From: JADFGZ01 sp965222345
Lineage (GTDB): Bacteria > Acidobacteriota > Terriglobia > 2-12-FULL-54-10
Assembly (NCBI GenBank): GCA_965222345.1
Contig: CBDCTS010000007.1
Coordinates: 186,001-250,000, forward strand
DNA: 64,000 nt
Reading direction: 5' to 3'
The position numbers were made by a program, and so were the translations under genes. Within the stretch, counting starts at the first letter, position 1. Each line of letters opens with the position of its first letter. This document shows, one piece after another, positions 16,906 to 25,281 of this stretch. A model generated the notes under the pieces. The model made no database searches, was not told the DNA's origin, and was given only the letters and a program-made list of their open reading frames with translations.

Positions 16906-18831
16906 GTGAACTCGACGGCAAAAACAATTGTATTCTGGACTGTCATGCTGGCCACTGCCCTGCTGCTGTGGCAGTTTGTCAAATCGGGGAGTCCTGCCGA
17001 AGACGAGCTTTCCTTTACGGAATTCATGGAACAGGTGGATCAGGAAAACATCTCGGAGATTACCCTCTACGGCAACAATGAGGTTCAGGGCCACTTCAAG
17101 GAAGATAACAGCCTCCTGAAAACTGTGGTCCCCAACGACTATCCCGACTTGATCCCCATCCTCCAGGATAAAGGCGTCAGGATCAACGTCAAGGAAAGCT
17201 CCACCAGTTCCTGGGTCAGCATTCTCGTGAACGCTTCGCCTTTCCTGCTCTTGATCGGCTTCTGGATTTTCATGATGCGGCAGATGCAGACGGGAGGCAA
17301 CAAAGCCCTTTCGTTTGGTAAAAGCCGAGCCCGCCTGCTCTCGACCCAGCAGAAGAAAATCACCTTCAAGGACGTGGCCGGAGTGGACGAGGCCAAGGAA
17401 GAACTCCAGGAAATCATCGAGTTTCTGCGGGACCCGCAAAGATTTCAAAAGCTGGGGGGGCGGATTCCCAAAGGGGTCATTCTGGTGGGCGCGCCGGGGA
17501 CCGGCAAGACGCTGCTGGCGCGCGCGATTGCCGGGGAGGCAAATGTTCCCTTCTTCTCCATCAGCGGTTCCGATTTCGTGGAGATGTTCGTCGGGGTGGG
17601 AGCCAGCCGGGTGCGGGACCTCTTTGATCAAGGCAAGAAGAACGCCCCCTGCATCATATTCATCGACGAAATCGACGCCGTGGGCCGCCATCGCGGCGCG
17701 GGGCTGGGCGGCGGGCATGACGAGCGCGAGCAGACCTTGAACCAGTTGCTGGTGGAAATGGACGGCTTTGAGTCCAATGAAGGCGTCATCCTGGTGGCTG
17801 CTACCAACCGCCCTGACGTTCTGGACCCCGCCCTGCTCCGGCCGGGCCGGTTCGACCGCCGGGTGGTGGTCCCGCGGCCTGACGTAAATGGCCGCCTGGG
17901 AATTCTTCAGGTTCATACCAAGAAAATCCCTCTTTCCGAGGACGTGGATCTTTCGGTGATTGCTCGCGGCACGCCGGGCTTTTCCGGCGCCGATCTGGCC
18001 AATGCGGTCAACGAAGCGGCTCTCACTGCCGCCCGGCCGGGCCATACATCGGTCGGGATGGTCGATTTCGAGACAGCCAAGGATAAAGTCCTGATGGGAG
18101 TCGAGCGGAGGTCGCTCATCATCAGCGAAGAAGAAAAGAAAAACACCGCTTTTCACGAGGCGGGCCATGCCCTGGTTGCAAGCATCGTTCCCCATGCTGA
18201 TCCCCTGCACAAGGTGACCATTATCCCGCGCGGCATGGCCTTGGGCGTGACCATGCAGCTCCCGGTCGATGACAAGCACACCTACACGAAAGAGTATCTT
18301 GAAAGCCAGCTCGCCGTCATGATGGGCGGCCGGCTGGCCGAGGAGCTTTTCCTCAATCATCAGACAACCGGAGCGGGTAACGACCTGGATCAGGCCACCT
18401 CAATGGCCCGCAAGATGGTCTGCGAATGGGGCATGAGCAATCTGGGACCGCTGACGTTCGGCAAGAAAGAAGAACAGATATTCCTCGGACGCGAGATTGC
18501 CCAGCACCGCGACTTCAGCGAGGATACGGCCATTCGCATCGATCATGAGGTCAAGCGGCTTGTTGATCACGGCTACCAGCAGGCCAAGACCATCCTGACG
18601 GAAAATCGCGACAGTCTCATCCGGATTGCCGAAGCTTTGCTGGTGCGGGAGGTCCTGGACGCAAACGAAGTCAAGATGATCCTCCGGGGGGAATCGCTGC
18701 CGGTTAAGCAAGTGGTGGGGAATCCCCCCGACGAAACGGACCAGACACAACAGGTTCTCAAGCCGGGCCCCGCGCGAGCCCCTGAGAAATCGCCTAGCTT
18801 GGCTGAGGGCGAGAAACCGGCTCCCGCTTAA
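16906..18831 (+). CDS. ftsH: ATP-dependent zinc metalloprotease FtsH
   Basis: FtsH is the membrane AAA protease that degrades misfolded membrane proteins and regulators such as LpxC. Two membrane helices flank a periplasmic domain (about residues 7-24 and 104-123). The AAA module has Walker A GAPGTGKT at 195-202, Walker B IIFIDEID at 250-257, the pore motif MFVG near 227, and the second region of homology around NRPDVLDPALLRPGRFDRR. The zinc site HEAGH is at 417-421. The GTG start at 16906 is preceded by AGGAGG. At 641 residues it is a normal length, with a Pro-rich tail. folP begins 30 bases downstream, so tilS-ftsH-folP likely form an operon. Confidence 0.97.
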   Translation: MNSTAKTIVFWTVMLATALLLWQFVKSGSPAEDELSFTEFMEQVDQENISEITLYGNNEVQGHFKEDNSLLKTVVPNDYPDLIPILQDKGVRINVKESSTSSWVSILVNASPFLLLIGFWIFMMRQMQTGGNKALSFGKSRARLLSTQQKKITFKDVAGVDEAKEELQEIIEFLRDPQRFQKLGGRIPKGVILVGAPGTGKTLLARAIAGEANVPFFSISGSDFVEMFVGVGASRVRDLFDQGKKNAPCIIFIDEIDAVGRHRGAGLGGGHDEREQTLNQLLVEMDGFESNEGVILVAATNRPDVLDPALLRPGRFDRRVVVPRPDVNGRLGILQVHTKKIPLSEDVDLSVIARGTPGFSGADLANAVNEAALTAARPGHTSVGMVDFETAKDKVLMGVERRSLIISEEEKKNTAFHEAGHALVASIVPHADPLHKVTIIPRGMALGVTMQLPVDDKHTYTKEYLESQLAVMMGGRLAEELFLNHQTTGAGNDLDQATSMARKMVCEWGMSNLGPLTFGKKEEQIFLGREIAQHRDFSEDTAIRIDHEVKRLVDHGYQQAKTILTENRDSLIRIAEALLVREVLDANEVKMILRGESLPVKQVVGNPPDETDQTQQVLKPGPARAPEKSPSLAEGEKPAPA

Positions 18832-18861
18832 GTTTGCCGGATCGAGATTTCACTCTCTAAC

Positions 18862-19776
18862 TTGTCTCCTCAACACCGCAAACGCTTTTTGTTGCGACTG
18901 TCCCGCCGGACACTGCCGCTAGGAAGAGGAACTCTGGTGATGGGCGTTCTCAACGTCACGCCGGACTCTTTTTCCGAGCAGGGTATTTATTTTGACCGCC
19001 GCGCTGCCGTCGCACGGGGACTTGAGATCGAGCGCGAAGGCGCCGACCTTCTGGATATCGGGGGGGAATCCACTCGCCCGGGCGCACAGCCGGTCGAGGC
19101 AGCCGAGGAGCTTGACCGCACGATTCCCGTCATCGAAGCTCTCCGCCGCAAAGGGCTCCGGATTCCTATTTCAATTGACACTACCAAGACTGCTGTCGCC
19201 GACCGAGCGCTCGGCGCGGGCGCCGAGATCGTCAACAACGTCAGCGGCCTGCGCTTTGATCCGGCACTGGCCCAAGTTGTACGGGACCATCAGGCGGCCC
19301 TGGTGCTGATGCACCTGCGCGGCACCCCCCGCACTATGCAGAATCTTCCCCCAGTGAAAAACCTGCTGCCCGGTATTCGCCGGGGGCTCTCCGCCTCCAT
19401 TCGCCGGGCACTCGAAGCGGGAATCAAAAAGCGGCAGATTGTCATCGATCCCGGAATTGGGTTTGGGAAGGACGCCGGTCAGAATTTTGAAATCTTGAAA
19501 GGCCTGCCGAGCTTGATTCCTCTCGGATACCCCATCCTGGTTGGGCCCTCGCGAAAATCGTTTCTCCGATGGGCTTTATCGGGCCAATCTGCACCGCTTT
19601 CTAAGGCCAAGAGATTTTCACGAAGCAAGGAGGCGGAAGATGGAGTGCCGGAAGATTTGTTGTTCGGAACGGCTGCGGCGGTAACGGCAGCCATCCTGAA
19701 CGGCGCGCATATCGTCCGTGTTCATGATGTGCGGCAGATGGTCAAGGTTGCGAGGATCGCGGATCAGGTTGTCTAA
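18862..19776 (+). CDS. folP: Dihydropteroate synthase
   Basis: FolP condenses p-aminobenzoate with dihydropterin pyrophosphate in folate synthesis and is the sulfonamide target. The pterin-binding signatures are present: MGVLNVTPDSFSEQG at about residues 27-41, GADLLDIGGESTRPGAQPV, PISIDTTKTAVA, IVNNVSGL and VIDPGIGFGKDAGQN, then LVGPSRKSFL. A stretch of about 20 basic and polar residues (SKAKRFSRSKEAEDGVPED) takes the place of the usual short loop before the final helix. The start is a TTG at 18862; no ATG fits, and an upstream extension is excluded by the ftsH stop. Its stop and the stop of the opposite E2 gene are adjacent. Confidence 0.95.
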   Translation: MSPQHRKRFLLRLSRRTLPLGRGTLVMGVLNVTPDSFSEQGIYFDRRAAVARGLEIEREGADLLDIGGESTRPGAQPVEAAEELDRTIPVIEALRRKGLRIPISIDTTKTAVADRALGAGAEIVNNVSGLRFDPALAQVVRDHQAALVLMHLRGTPRTMQNLPPVKNLLPGIRRGLSASIRRALEAGIKKRQIVIDPGIGFGKDAGQNFEILKGLPSLIPLGYPILVGPSRKSFLRWALSGQSAPLSKAKRFSRSKEAEDGVPEDLLFGTAAAVTAAILNGAHIVRVHDVRQMVKVARIADQVV

Positions 19777-21063
19777 CTAAAGCACTCTCTCTTCCCAATT
19801 TTCCAAGTAGCTCTTCAGCGAACCCATAAACTGGTCGGCCACATACCCGTCAATTACGCGGTGATCGTAGCTGAGCGACAGGTACACAACCGAGCGAATG
19901 GCAATGGCGTCGTTGATTACGACCGGCGTCTTGTTGATCCCGCCGACACCCAGGATGGCCACCTGCGGCTGGTTGATGATGGGCGTAGCAAACAGGCTTC
20001 CGAGTGCGCCGGGGTTGGTGATGGTAAAGGTCCCGCCCTGCACCTCGGTTGGGGAAAGCTTCTTGCGGCGGGCTCGGTCGGCCAGGTCATTGATGGCGCG
20101 CGTCAGCCCCAGAAAGCTTTTTTCGTCGGCATTGTGGATCACCGGGACGATCAGGCCCCAATCCAGCGCCACGGCGATCCCCATGTGGACGTCCTTCTTG
20201 TAGAGCAGATCATCCCCGGAGAGAGAGCTGTTGACGATAGGAAACCGCTTCAAGGCATCAATGGCTGCCCGGACGAAGAACGAGGTGAAGCTGAGCTTTG
20301 TGTTCTCCTGGCTGGCGAACCGTCCTTTCTCTTGCTGATAAATTCCCGAAACCCGCGTTAGATCCACCGTAAAGACGGTGGTGACGTGCGCCGAGGTGTG
20401 CCGGCTCAGGACCATATGTTCGGCAATTTTTTTTCGCATGGTGCTCATCGGAACTTTCTGTACGCGACCAGGACCCATCGCCGCCGCAATTGTGGTAACG
20501 GAAGCCGGTGCCGGAGGCGCTGCTTTCCGGGCTTCCACATAGGCAAGAAGGTCCTCCTTGGTGATCCTTCCTCCTGAGCCGCTGCCTTTCACCTGGGTCA
20601 AGTCCACCTTGTGTTCCGCCGCCAGCTTCTTCACCAGCGGAGAGCTGCGGACCGGCGCGGCTGTTGCTTGTGCTCTTATCGTTACAGGGTCCTGCCGTCC
20701 AGCTTCCGGCTTCGCAGGTTCTTCTGTGGCTGTTTCCTGGCGGTCGCCCACCGCAGTTTGCTCAGAGACCGGGACGGGGCCCGGCTTGGCGGCCGCTTCG
20801 GCCTGGAAAGAACTTCCGTCTTCCTTTGCGGATTGAATCTGCGCCACGACACTATGGACCGCCACCGTTTTCCCTTCGGCGGCCAGAACTTGAATGAGGG
20901 TGCCGGCCTCCGGAGAGGGAATTTCCGCATCCACCTTGTCTGTCGAGATTTCAAACAGCGGCTCGTCCTTCTCCACCGTCTCCCCCACTTTCTTGAGCCA
21001 CCGGGTCACGGTTCCTTCGGAAATGCTCTCGCCCATCTGGGGCATCTTCACATCGGTCGGCAT
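19777..21063 (-). CDS. Dihydrolipoamide acyltransferase (E2) of a 2-oxo acid dehydrogenase complex
   Basis: The E2 subunit moves the acyl group from lipoamide to CoA. The N-terminal lipoyl domain (residues 2-76) has its lipoylated lysine at K43 in EISTDKVDAEIPSP. A Pro/Ala-rich linker leads to the peripheral-subunit binding domain (about 137-177, SPLVKKLAAEHKVDLTQVKGSGSGGRITKEDLL). The catalytic domain ends with SYDHRVIDGYVADQF, with His401 and Asp405 as the active pair. The lipoyl-domain sequence MPQMGESISEGTVTRWLKKVGE is closest to 2-oxoglutarate or branched-chain E2 types, so sucB or bkdB are both possible. E1 genes are absent; lipB and lpdA lie just upstream on the same strand. Confidence 0.9.
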   Translation of the reverse strand: MPTDVKMPQMGESISEGTVTRWLKKVGETVEKDEPLFEISTDKVDAEIPSPEAGTLIQVLAAEGKTVAVHSVVAQIQSAKEDGSSFQAEAAAKPGPVPVSEQTAVGDRQETATEEPAKPEAGRQDPVTIRAQATAAPVRSSPLVKKLAAEHKVDLTQVKGSGSGGRITKEDLLAYVEARKAAPPAPASVTTIAAAMGPGRVQKVPMSTMRKKIAEHMVLSRHTSAHVTTVFTVDLTRVSGIYQQEKGRFASQENTKLSFTSFFVRAAIDALKRFPIVNSSLSGDDLLYKKDVHMGIAVALDWGLIVPVIHNADEKSFLGLTRAINDLADRARRKKLSPTEVQGGTFTITNPGALGSLFATPIINQPQVAILGVGGINKTPVVINDAIAIRSVVYLSLSYDHRVIDGYVADQFMGSLKSYLENWEERVL

Positions 21064-21115
21064 ACTGCTCTCCTTTCCTGACTAGCCCTGCCTGGCTGGC
21101 CCGGCAAACCTTCTC

Positions 21116-21859
21116 TTAAAATTGCGGCAATTGTTCCGGCGCAGCCAGCCGCATACGCAGTCCAAACAATTTCCCTATGTGACCGGCGACGGACTCCTCA
21201 ACCTGACTGAGATTCACAGACCTGCCCAGCAACTCGCGGAATGATGTCACCGGACAGGCTGAGATTCCGCAGGGAACAATGTGCTGGAAAGAACCGAGGT
21301 CCGTGCTCACATTCAGAGCAAACCCGTGGGAGGTGATCCAGCGGCTGATGCGCACTCCAATGGAGGCGAGCTTGCATCCGTCCACCCACACTCCGGTCAG
21401 CTTTTCCCTTCGTCCGGCTCGTATCCCGAAATCCCGCGCCGCGCGGATGAGGGCTTCCTCCAGGGTCCGCACATACCAGACCACGTCCTTGCGGATGCCG
21501 CTGAGATTCAGGATGGGATAGCCGACCAGTTGGCCGGGCCCATGATAGGTGATGTCGCCGCCGCGATCGGTTTCAACAAATTCGATGCCCTGTTCATCGA
21601 GTAGCTCCGCCGAACTCAACAGGTGCTGCCTGTCTCCGTTCCGTCCCAATGTGATAACCGGTGGATGCTCCAAAAGCAGCAGTAAATCGCCGGTCTCCCC
21701 TGCCTTTCGGCGGGCAACCAGGGCGCGTTGCAGCTCCCAGGCGCGGCGGTAGGACACGCGGCCTAAATGATATACCTGGCAGTCCGCTCCCTGCGGTCGG
21801 TCCGTCTTCTCCACAACGGGGCTGGAAACTCCGCTCAACTCTTCAATCGTCGTCTTCAT
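21116..21859 (-). CDS. lipB: Lipoyl(octanoyl) transferase
   Basis: LipB transfers octanoyl from acyl-carrier protein to the lipoyl domains of E2 and GcvH. The conserved core is present: LLLEHPPVITLGRNG (residues 60-74), TDRGGDITYHGPGQLVGYPIL (97-117), the catalytic lysine K163 in DGCKLASIGVRISRWITSHGFALNV, and the acyl-accepting cysteine C202 in PCGISACPVTSF. About 20 extra residues precede the fold at the N-terminus. It sits between lpdA and the E2 gene, 52 and 56 bases from each. This suggests that the octanoyl transferase is co-expressed with its E2 substrate. Confidence 0.95.
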   Translation of the reverse strand: MKTTIEELSGVSSPVVEKTDRPQGADCQVYHLGRVSYRRAWELQRALVARRKAGETGDLLLLLEHPPVITLGRNGDRQHLLSSAELLDEQGIEFVETDRGGDITYHGPGQLVGYPILNLSGIRKDVVWYVRTLEEALIRAARDFGIRAGRREKLTGVWVDGCKLASIGVRISRWITSHGFALNVSTDLGSFQHIVPCGISACPVTSFRELLGRSVNLSQVEESVAGHIGKLFGLRMRLAAPEQLPQF

Positions 21860-21915
21860 CGAAAACTCAATTGGAAATACTCCGCTTGACCGCGCACAAA
21901 AACTCCCGCCGCCTC

Positions 21916-23313
21916 TCAGGCATTGATCGTCAAGGAATGCACCGCATTGGCCGCATCCATCAATGCCTCGGAAAGCGTGGGGTGGGCGTGGATCGTGTAC
22001 ATAATGTCCTCAACCGTAGCTTCCAGGCGTATGGCCAGGGCGACTTCGGCGATCATCTCCGTGACCGCGGGGCCGATCATATGGGCGCCCAGAATCTCCC
22101 CGTACTGTTCTTCGCAGACGAGCTTCACAAATCCCTCATGAGACCCCAGGATGCTCGCCTTGCTGTTGGCCAGAAACGGGAATTTGCCGACTTTGACCGA
22201 GTAGCCCTCCTCCCGCGCCCTGGCCTCGGTCAAGCCCACGCCCGCAACTTGGGGCTCGGTGTAGATGCAATCGGGAACGTGGCGAGGATTGATCGGGGGC
22301 ACGTCCTTGCCGCAGATCTTCCCCACGGCGACGATGCCTTCCATCGAGGCCGCGTGGGCCAGTTGCGGAGTGCCTGCCACGATGTCGCCGATGGCATAGA
22401 TTCCCGGCTCGGCCGTCTGCATAAACTCGTCTGTTTTGACATATCCTCTCTCGGTCTCAACCCGTGTTTCTTCGAGGCCTATGCCTGCCGTGTTGGGCCT
22501 CCGCCCCACCGCCACCAGGGCCTGCTGGGCCTGGAGCGTCTTCGTATCGTTCCCCTGGGTGACCTCCACTGCAATGGCTTCACCCTTCTTTTGAAAGCTT
22601 GTCACCCGTGCACTCGTCAGAATCTGGACGCCTTGCTTCTTTAGAGATTTCTCCAGTTCCCGGGAAATCTCTTCGTCGGCCAAAGGGAGGATGCGGGGAA
22701 GCATTTCCACCAGCGTCACCTCGGAACCGAAGCGGCGGTAGATGGAGGCAAACTCCACTCCCACGGCGCCGGCGCCGATGATCAGCAGGGATTGGGGCTG
22801 CTGCCGAAGCCACAGAATCCCTCGATTGGTGAGCACCCGCTTCTCGTCCGCCTCCATCCCCGGCAACATGCTGGCTTCCGAGCCCGTCGCCAGGATGATA
22901 TTTTTGGCCCGGAGTTCGCGTTCTCCATCCGGCCCCTGCACCTGGATTCGGCCGCCGCCCTGGAGCTTTCCGAAGCCGCGGATGTTTTCAATCCGATGCT
23001 TCTTGAACAGATACTCCAGCCCTTTATTGTGCTTCCGGACCACCTTCGCCGTGCGCTGCTGCACCGTCTCAAATCTCAGCTTCACCTCTCCGCATTCAAT
23101 GCCGAATTCCTTTCCGCGCATCACGGCGTCATAGACTTCCGCATTGAACAGCAATGCCTTAGTTGGAATACAGCCCACGTTCAGGCAGGTTCCTCCCAGG
23201 CGGTCCTCTTTTTCCACGACGGCTGTGCGCAGACCCCACTGGGAGGCCCGAATGGCTGCCACGTAGCCGCCCGGCCCGCTCCCCAAAATCACCAGATCCA
23301 ATTCATCAGCCAC
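21916..23313 (-). CDS. lpdA: Dihydrolipoyl dehydrogenase (E3)
   Basis: This FAD enzyme reoxidises dihydrolipoamide with NAD+. The GTG start at 23313 follows AGGAGG. The FAD-binding GSGPGG is at 11-16, and the redox-active disulfide is C43/C48 in GGTCLNVGCIPTKALL. The NAD-binding GAGAVGVEFAS lies in the middle. The C-terminal catalytic pair is His444 and Glu449 in HAHPTLSE. The 465-residue length is standard. It is first in an lpdA-lipB-E2 operon with short gaps. The gene shares a 337-base upstream region with the divergent phoH gene. Confidence 0.96.
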   Translation of the reverse strand: MADELDLVILGSGPGGYVAAIRASQWGLRTAVVEKEDRLGGTCLNVGCIPTKALLFNAEVYDAVMRGKEFGIECGEVKLRFETVQQRTAKVVRKHNKGLEYLFKKHRIENIRGFGKLQGGGRIQVQGPDGERELRAKNIILATGSEASMLPGMEADEKRVLTNRGILWLRQQPQSLLIIGAGAVGVEFASIYRRFGSEVTLVEMLPRILPLADEEISRELEKSLKKQGVQILTSARVTSFQKKGEAIAVEVTQGNDTKTLQAQQALVAVGRRPNTAGIGLEETRVETERGYVKTDEFMQTAEPGIYAIGDIVAGTPQLAHAASMEGIVAVGKICGKDVPPINPRHVPDCIYTEPQVAGVGLTEARAREEGYSVKVGKFPFLANSKASILGSHEGFVKLVCEEQYGEILGAHMIGPAVTEMIAEVALAIRLEATVEDIMYTIHAHPTLSEALMDAANAVHSLTINA

Positions 23314-23532
23314 GGGAACAACCTCCTGAATACGAACTTAGTCTTGGCGGCTATCGAAGATGGCGGTCGTTTCTGTATCTTTGCCATCCTATCTCTAATC
23401 TTTGCAACACTATCTTTGCACCAACGGAAGGCCGATCAAAACAAGGATACTATCAACTTTCACCACGCCCACACAAGCGGCTGCCTGTCCTTCGCATCCA
23501 AGGCAAAGCCCCTGCGGACGGCGCAGGTTTTC

Positions 23533-23561
23533 TTGACGGGTAGTACCAACAGTGCTAGGCT
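23533..23561 (+). promoter_or_regulatory. Candidate promoter of the phoH operon
   Basis: TTGACG at 23533-23538 and TAGGCT at 23556-23561 are separated by 17 bases and lie about 90 bases before the phoH start. The -10 is a poor match, so this is tentative. The rest of the 23314-23650 interval shows no other feature. Confidence 0.3.
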
Positions 23562-23650
23562 AGAATTGATGCTAGCCAGGACGCAAGGGCCGGTGAAGCG
23601 TGGATAGCTTTTTTATCTAAAGCCTAACTTTCACTCGCCCGACGCATTAG

Positions 23651-24661
23651 ATGAGAAAAGAAGTAAAACTCAGCAGCGGCATCGAGACCTTGTTCGGCAC
23701 CCTGGATGAAAATCTCCGGTTGCTGGAAACCACGCTCCAATTGACGGCTCATCTAAAAAACGACTCTCTGGAAATCGAAGGGGAACCTGTCAACGTCGAG
23801 CGAATGGAGCGGATCGTCGAAGAGTACGGCCAGCTCGTGAAGGAAGGATTGTCGTTCAACAACGGCGACCTGCAGGGCTATCTGCAAGTTGTCGCCGAGG
23901 ACCCTTCCTTCAGCCTCCGCTCCCTGGTGCTGAGTGGGCGGCAGCGCAGCTTCGGCAAAAAATCGGTGGTTCCCAAAGGCATCAATCAGCGGCTGTACCT
24001 GGAAGCGATCGACCGGCACGATATGGTATTCGGGATCGGCCCCGCCGGGACCGGCAAGACCTATCTGGCAGTGGGCATGGCGATCTCTTATCTGCTGGCG
24101 CGCAAGGTGAACCGGATCATCCTGGCCCGCCCGGCGGTGGAGGCGGGCGAGCGGCTGGGCTTCCTGCCGGGAACCCTCCAGGAAAAAATTGACCCCTATC
24201 TGCGCCCGCTCTACGATGCTCTCTATGATCTGTTGGACGCCGAAAAGGTGGAGCGGTACATGGACCGGGGAACCATCGAGATTGCCCCGATTGCTTTTAT
24301 GCGCGGGCGAACGCTCAATGACAGCTTCGTGATCCTCGATGAGGCCCAGAACACCACTGGAGAGCAGATGAAAATGTTCCTGACCCGGCTGGGCTTTCAC
24401 TCCAAGGTGGTCATCACGGGAGACATCACCCAGATCGACCTGCCCGAGGACCGGCGCAGCGGCTTGCTGACCGCAATCGATGTGGTGCGGTCGATTCCGG
24501 AAATCAGCTTTGTGTACTTCAACGAGAAAGACGTCGTTCGTCACCATTTGGTCCAGCGAATCATCCGGGCGTACGAGCAGTACACGCAGTCCGGCAATGG
24601 TTCTCCCCAAGTTTCGCGCTCATCGGGGCAGGACAATTCAGAGGACGACAAAAAATTGTAA
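23651..24661 (+). CDS. ybeZ: PhoH-family ATPase (YbeZ)
   Basis: The 336-residue protein has an N-terminal KH-like region and a PhoH ATPase domain. Walker A GPAGTGKT is at 130-137, followed by LAVGMAISYLL and ILARPAVEAGERLGFLPG. Walker B is in FVILDEAQNTTGEQMKMFLTRLG, with VITGDITQIDLP after it. YbeZ proteins act with the endoribonuclease YbeY in rRNA maturation and ribosome quality control; ybeY is the next gene, 48 bases on. The order ybeZ-ybeY-corC-like is conserved across many bacteria. Confidence 0.95.
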   Translation: MRKEVKLSSGIETLFGTLDENLRLLETTLQLTAHLKNDSLEIEGEPVNVERMERIVEEYGQLVKEGLSFNNGDLQGYLQVVAEDPSFSLRSLVLSGRQRSFGKKSVVPKGINQRLYLEAIDRHDMVFGIGPAGTGKTYLAVGMAISYLLARKVNRIILARPAVEAGERLGFLPGTLQEKIDPYLRPLYDALYDLLDAEKVERYMDRGTIEIAPIAFMRGRTLNDSFVILDEAQNTTGEQMKMFLTRLGFHSKVVITGDITQIDLPEDRRSGLLTAIDVVRSIPEISFVYFNEKDVVRHHLVQRIIRAYEQYTQSGNGSPQVSRSSGQDNSEDDKKL

Positions 24662-24709
24662 CGTTCCCGTTGGCGGAAGAGCAGCCACTCGATCCGTCTT
24701 TTTTATTCT

Positions 24710-25276
24710 ATGGTTCACTCCTCCAGCTCCGAGTCAGAAAATTCCGACGACGGCAACCCGGCCCATCCCCGGCGTAATAACGGCCTGCCGCAACCAGCAG
24801 TTCTAATTAACCGCCAGCGAACCATCGAAGCTGACTGGGAGGAAGTAAGGAGGTTTCTTCGCCAACTGCCTCCCCGGCTGGCCCCGCATTCCTTCAGCGT
24901 CTGCCTGCTCTCCGACCTGGGCATCCGCCGCTATAACAAACAATTCCGCCACAAGGCGGAATCCACCGACGTCCTTTCCTTCCCCTCCGGGGAACGCGGA
25001 AACGATCCCGGCAAGTATTTGGGCGACATCCTGATCTCTGCCGAGACCGCCCGCGCCAACTCACGGCGGCATGGACTTCGGCTGCAAGAGGAGATCAAGA
25101 TTCTGGTGCTGCACGGGCTTCTCCATCTTCTGGGTTACGACCATGAGAGCGATGCAGGCAGGATGGCCCGCCAGGAGCGGATCTGGCGCGTCAAACTGGG
25201 CTTGCCGACCACTCTGACGGAAAGGTCCCGGGGAGGGGCCTCGCGCGGGATGATCCCTCGCGGCAGAGCTTCCTAA
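24710..25276 (+). CDS. ybeY: Endoribonuclease YbeY (rRNA maturation factor)
   Basis: YbeY is a zinc-dependent single-strand endoribonuclease involved in 16S rRNA 3'-end processing. The three-histidine metal motif HGLLHLLGYDH is at residues 135-145. Other family segments are LSDLGIRRYNKQFRHKAESTDVLSFP and YLGDILISAETA. The N-terminus has about 25 extra polar residues, and the C-terminus adds a basic tail (RSRGGASRGMIPRGRAS), so the protein (188 residues) is longer than the usual 150-160. The next gene starts six bases after its stop, indicating co-transcription. Confidence 0.93.
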   Translation: MVHSSSSESENSDDGNPAHPRRNNGLPQPAVLINRQRTIEADWEEVRRFLRQLPPRLAPHSFSVCLLSDLGIRRYNKQFRHKAESTDVLSFPSGERGNDPGKYLGDILISAETARANSRRHGLRLQEEIKILVLHGLLHLLGYDHESDAGRMARQERIWRVKLGLPTTLTERSRGGASRGMIPRGRAS

Positions 25277-25281
25277 ACCGC

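Noticed and set aside
16780..18360. Long minus-strand open frame (526 codons)
   Set aside because: It is the antisense shadow of ftsH, whose motifs are unmistakable on the plus strand; the antisense translation is low-complexity His/Gly/Arg-rich.
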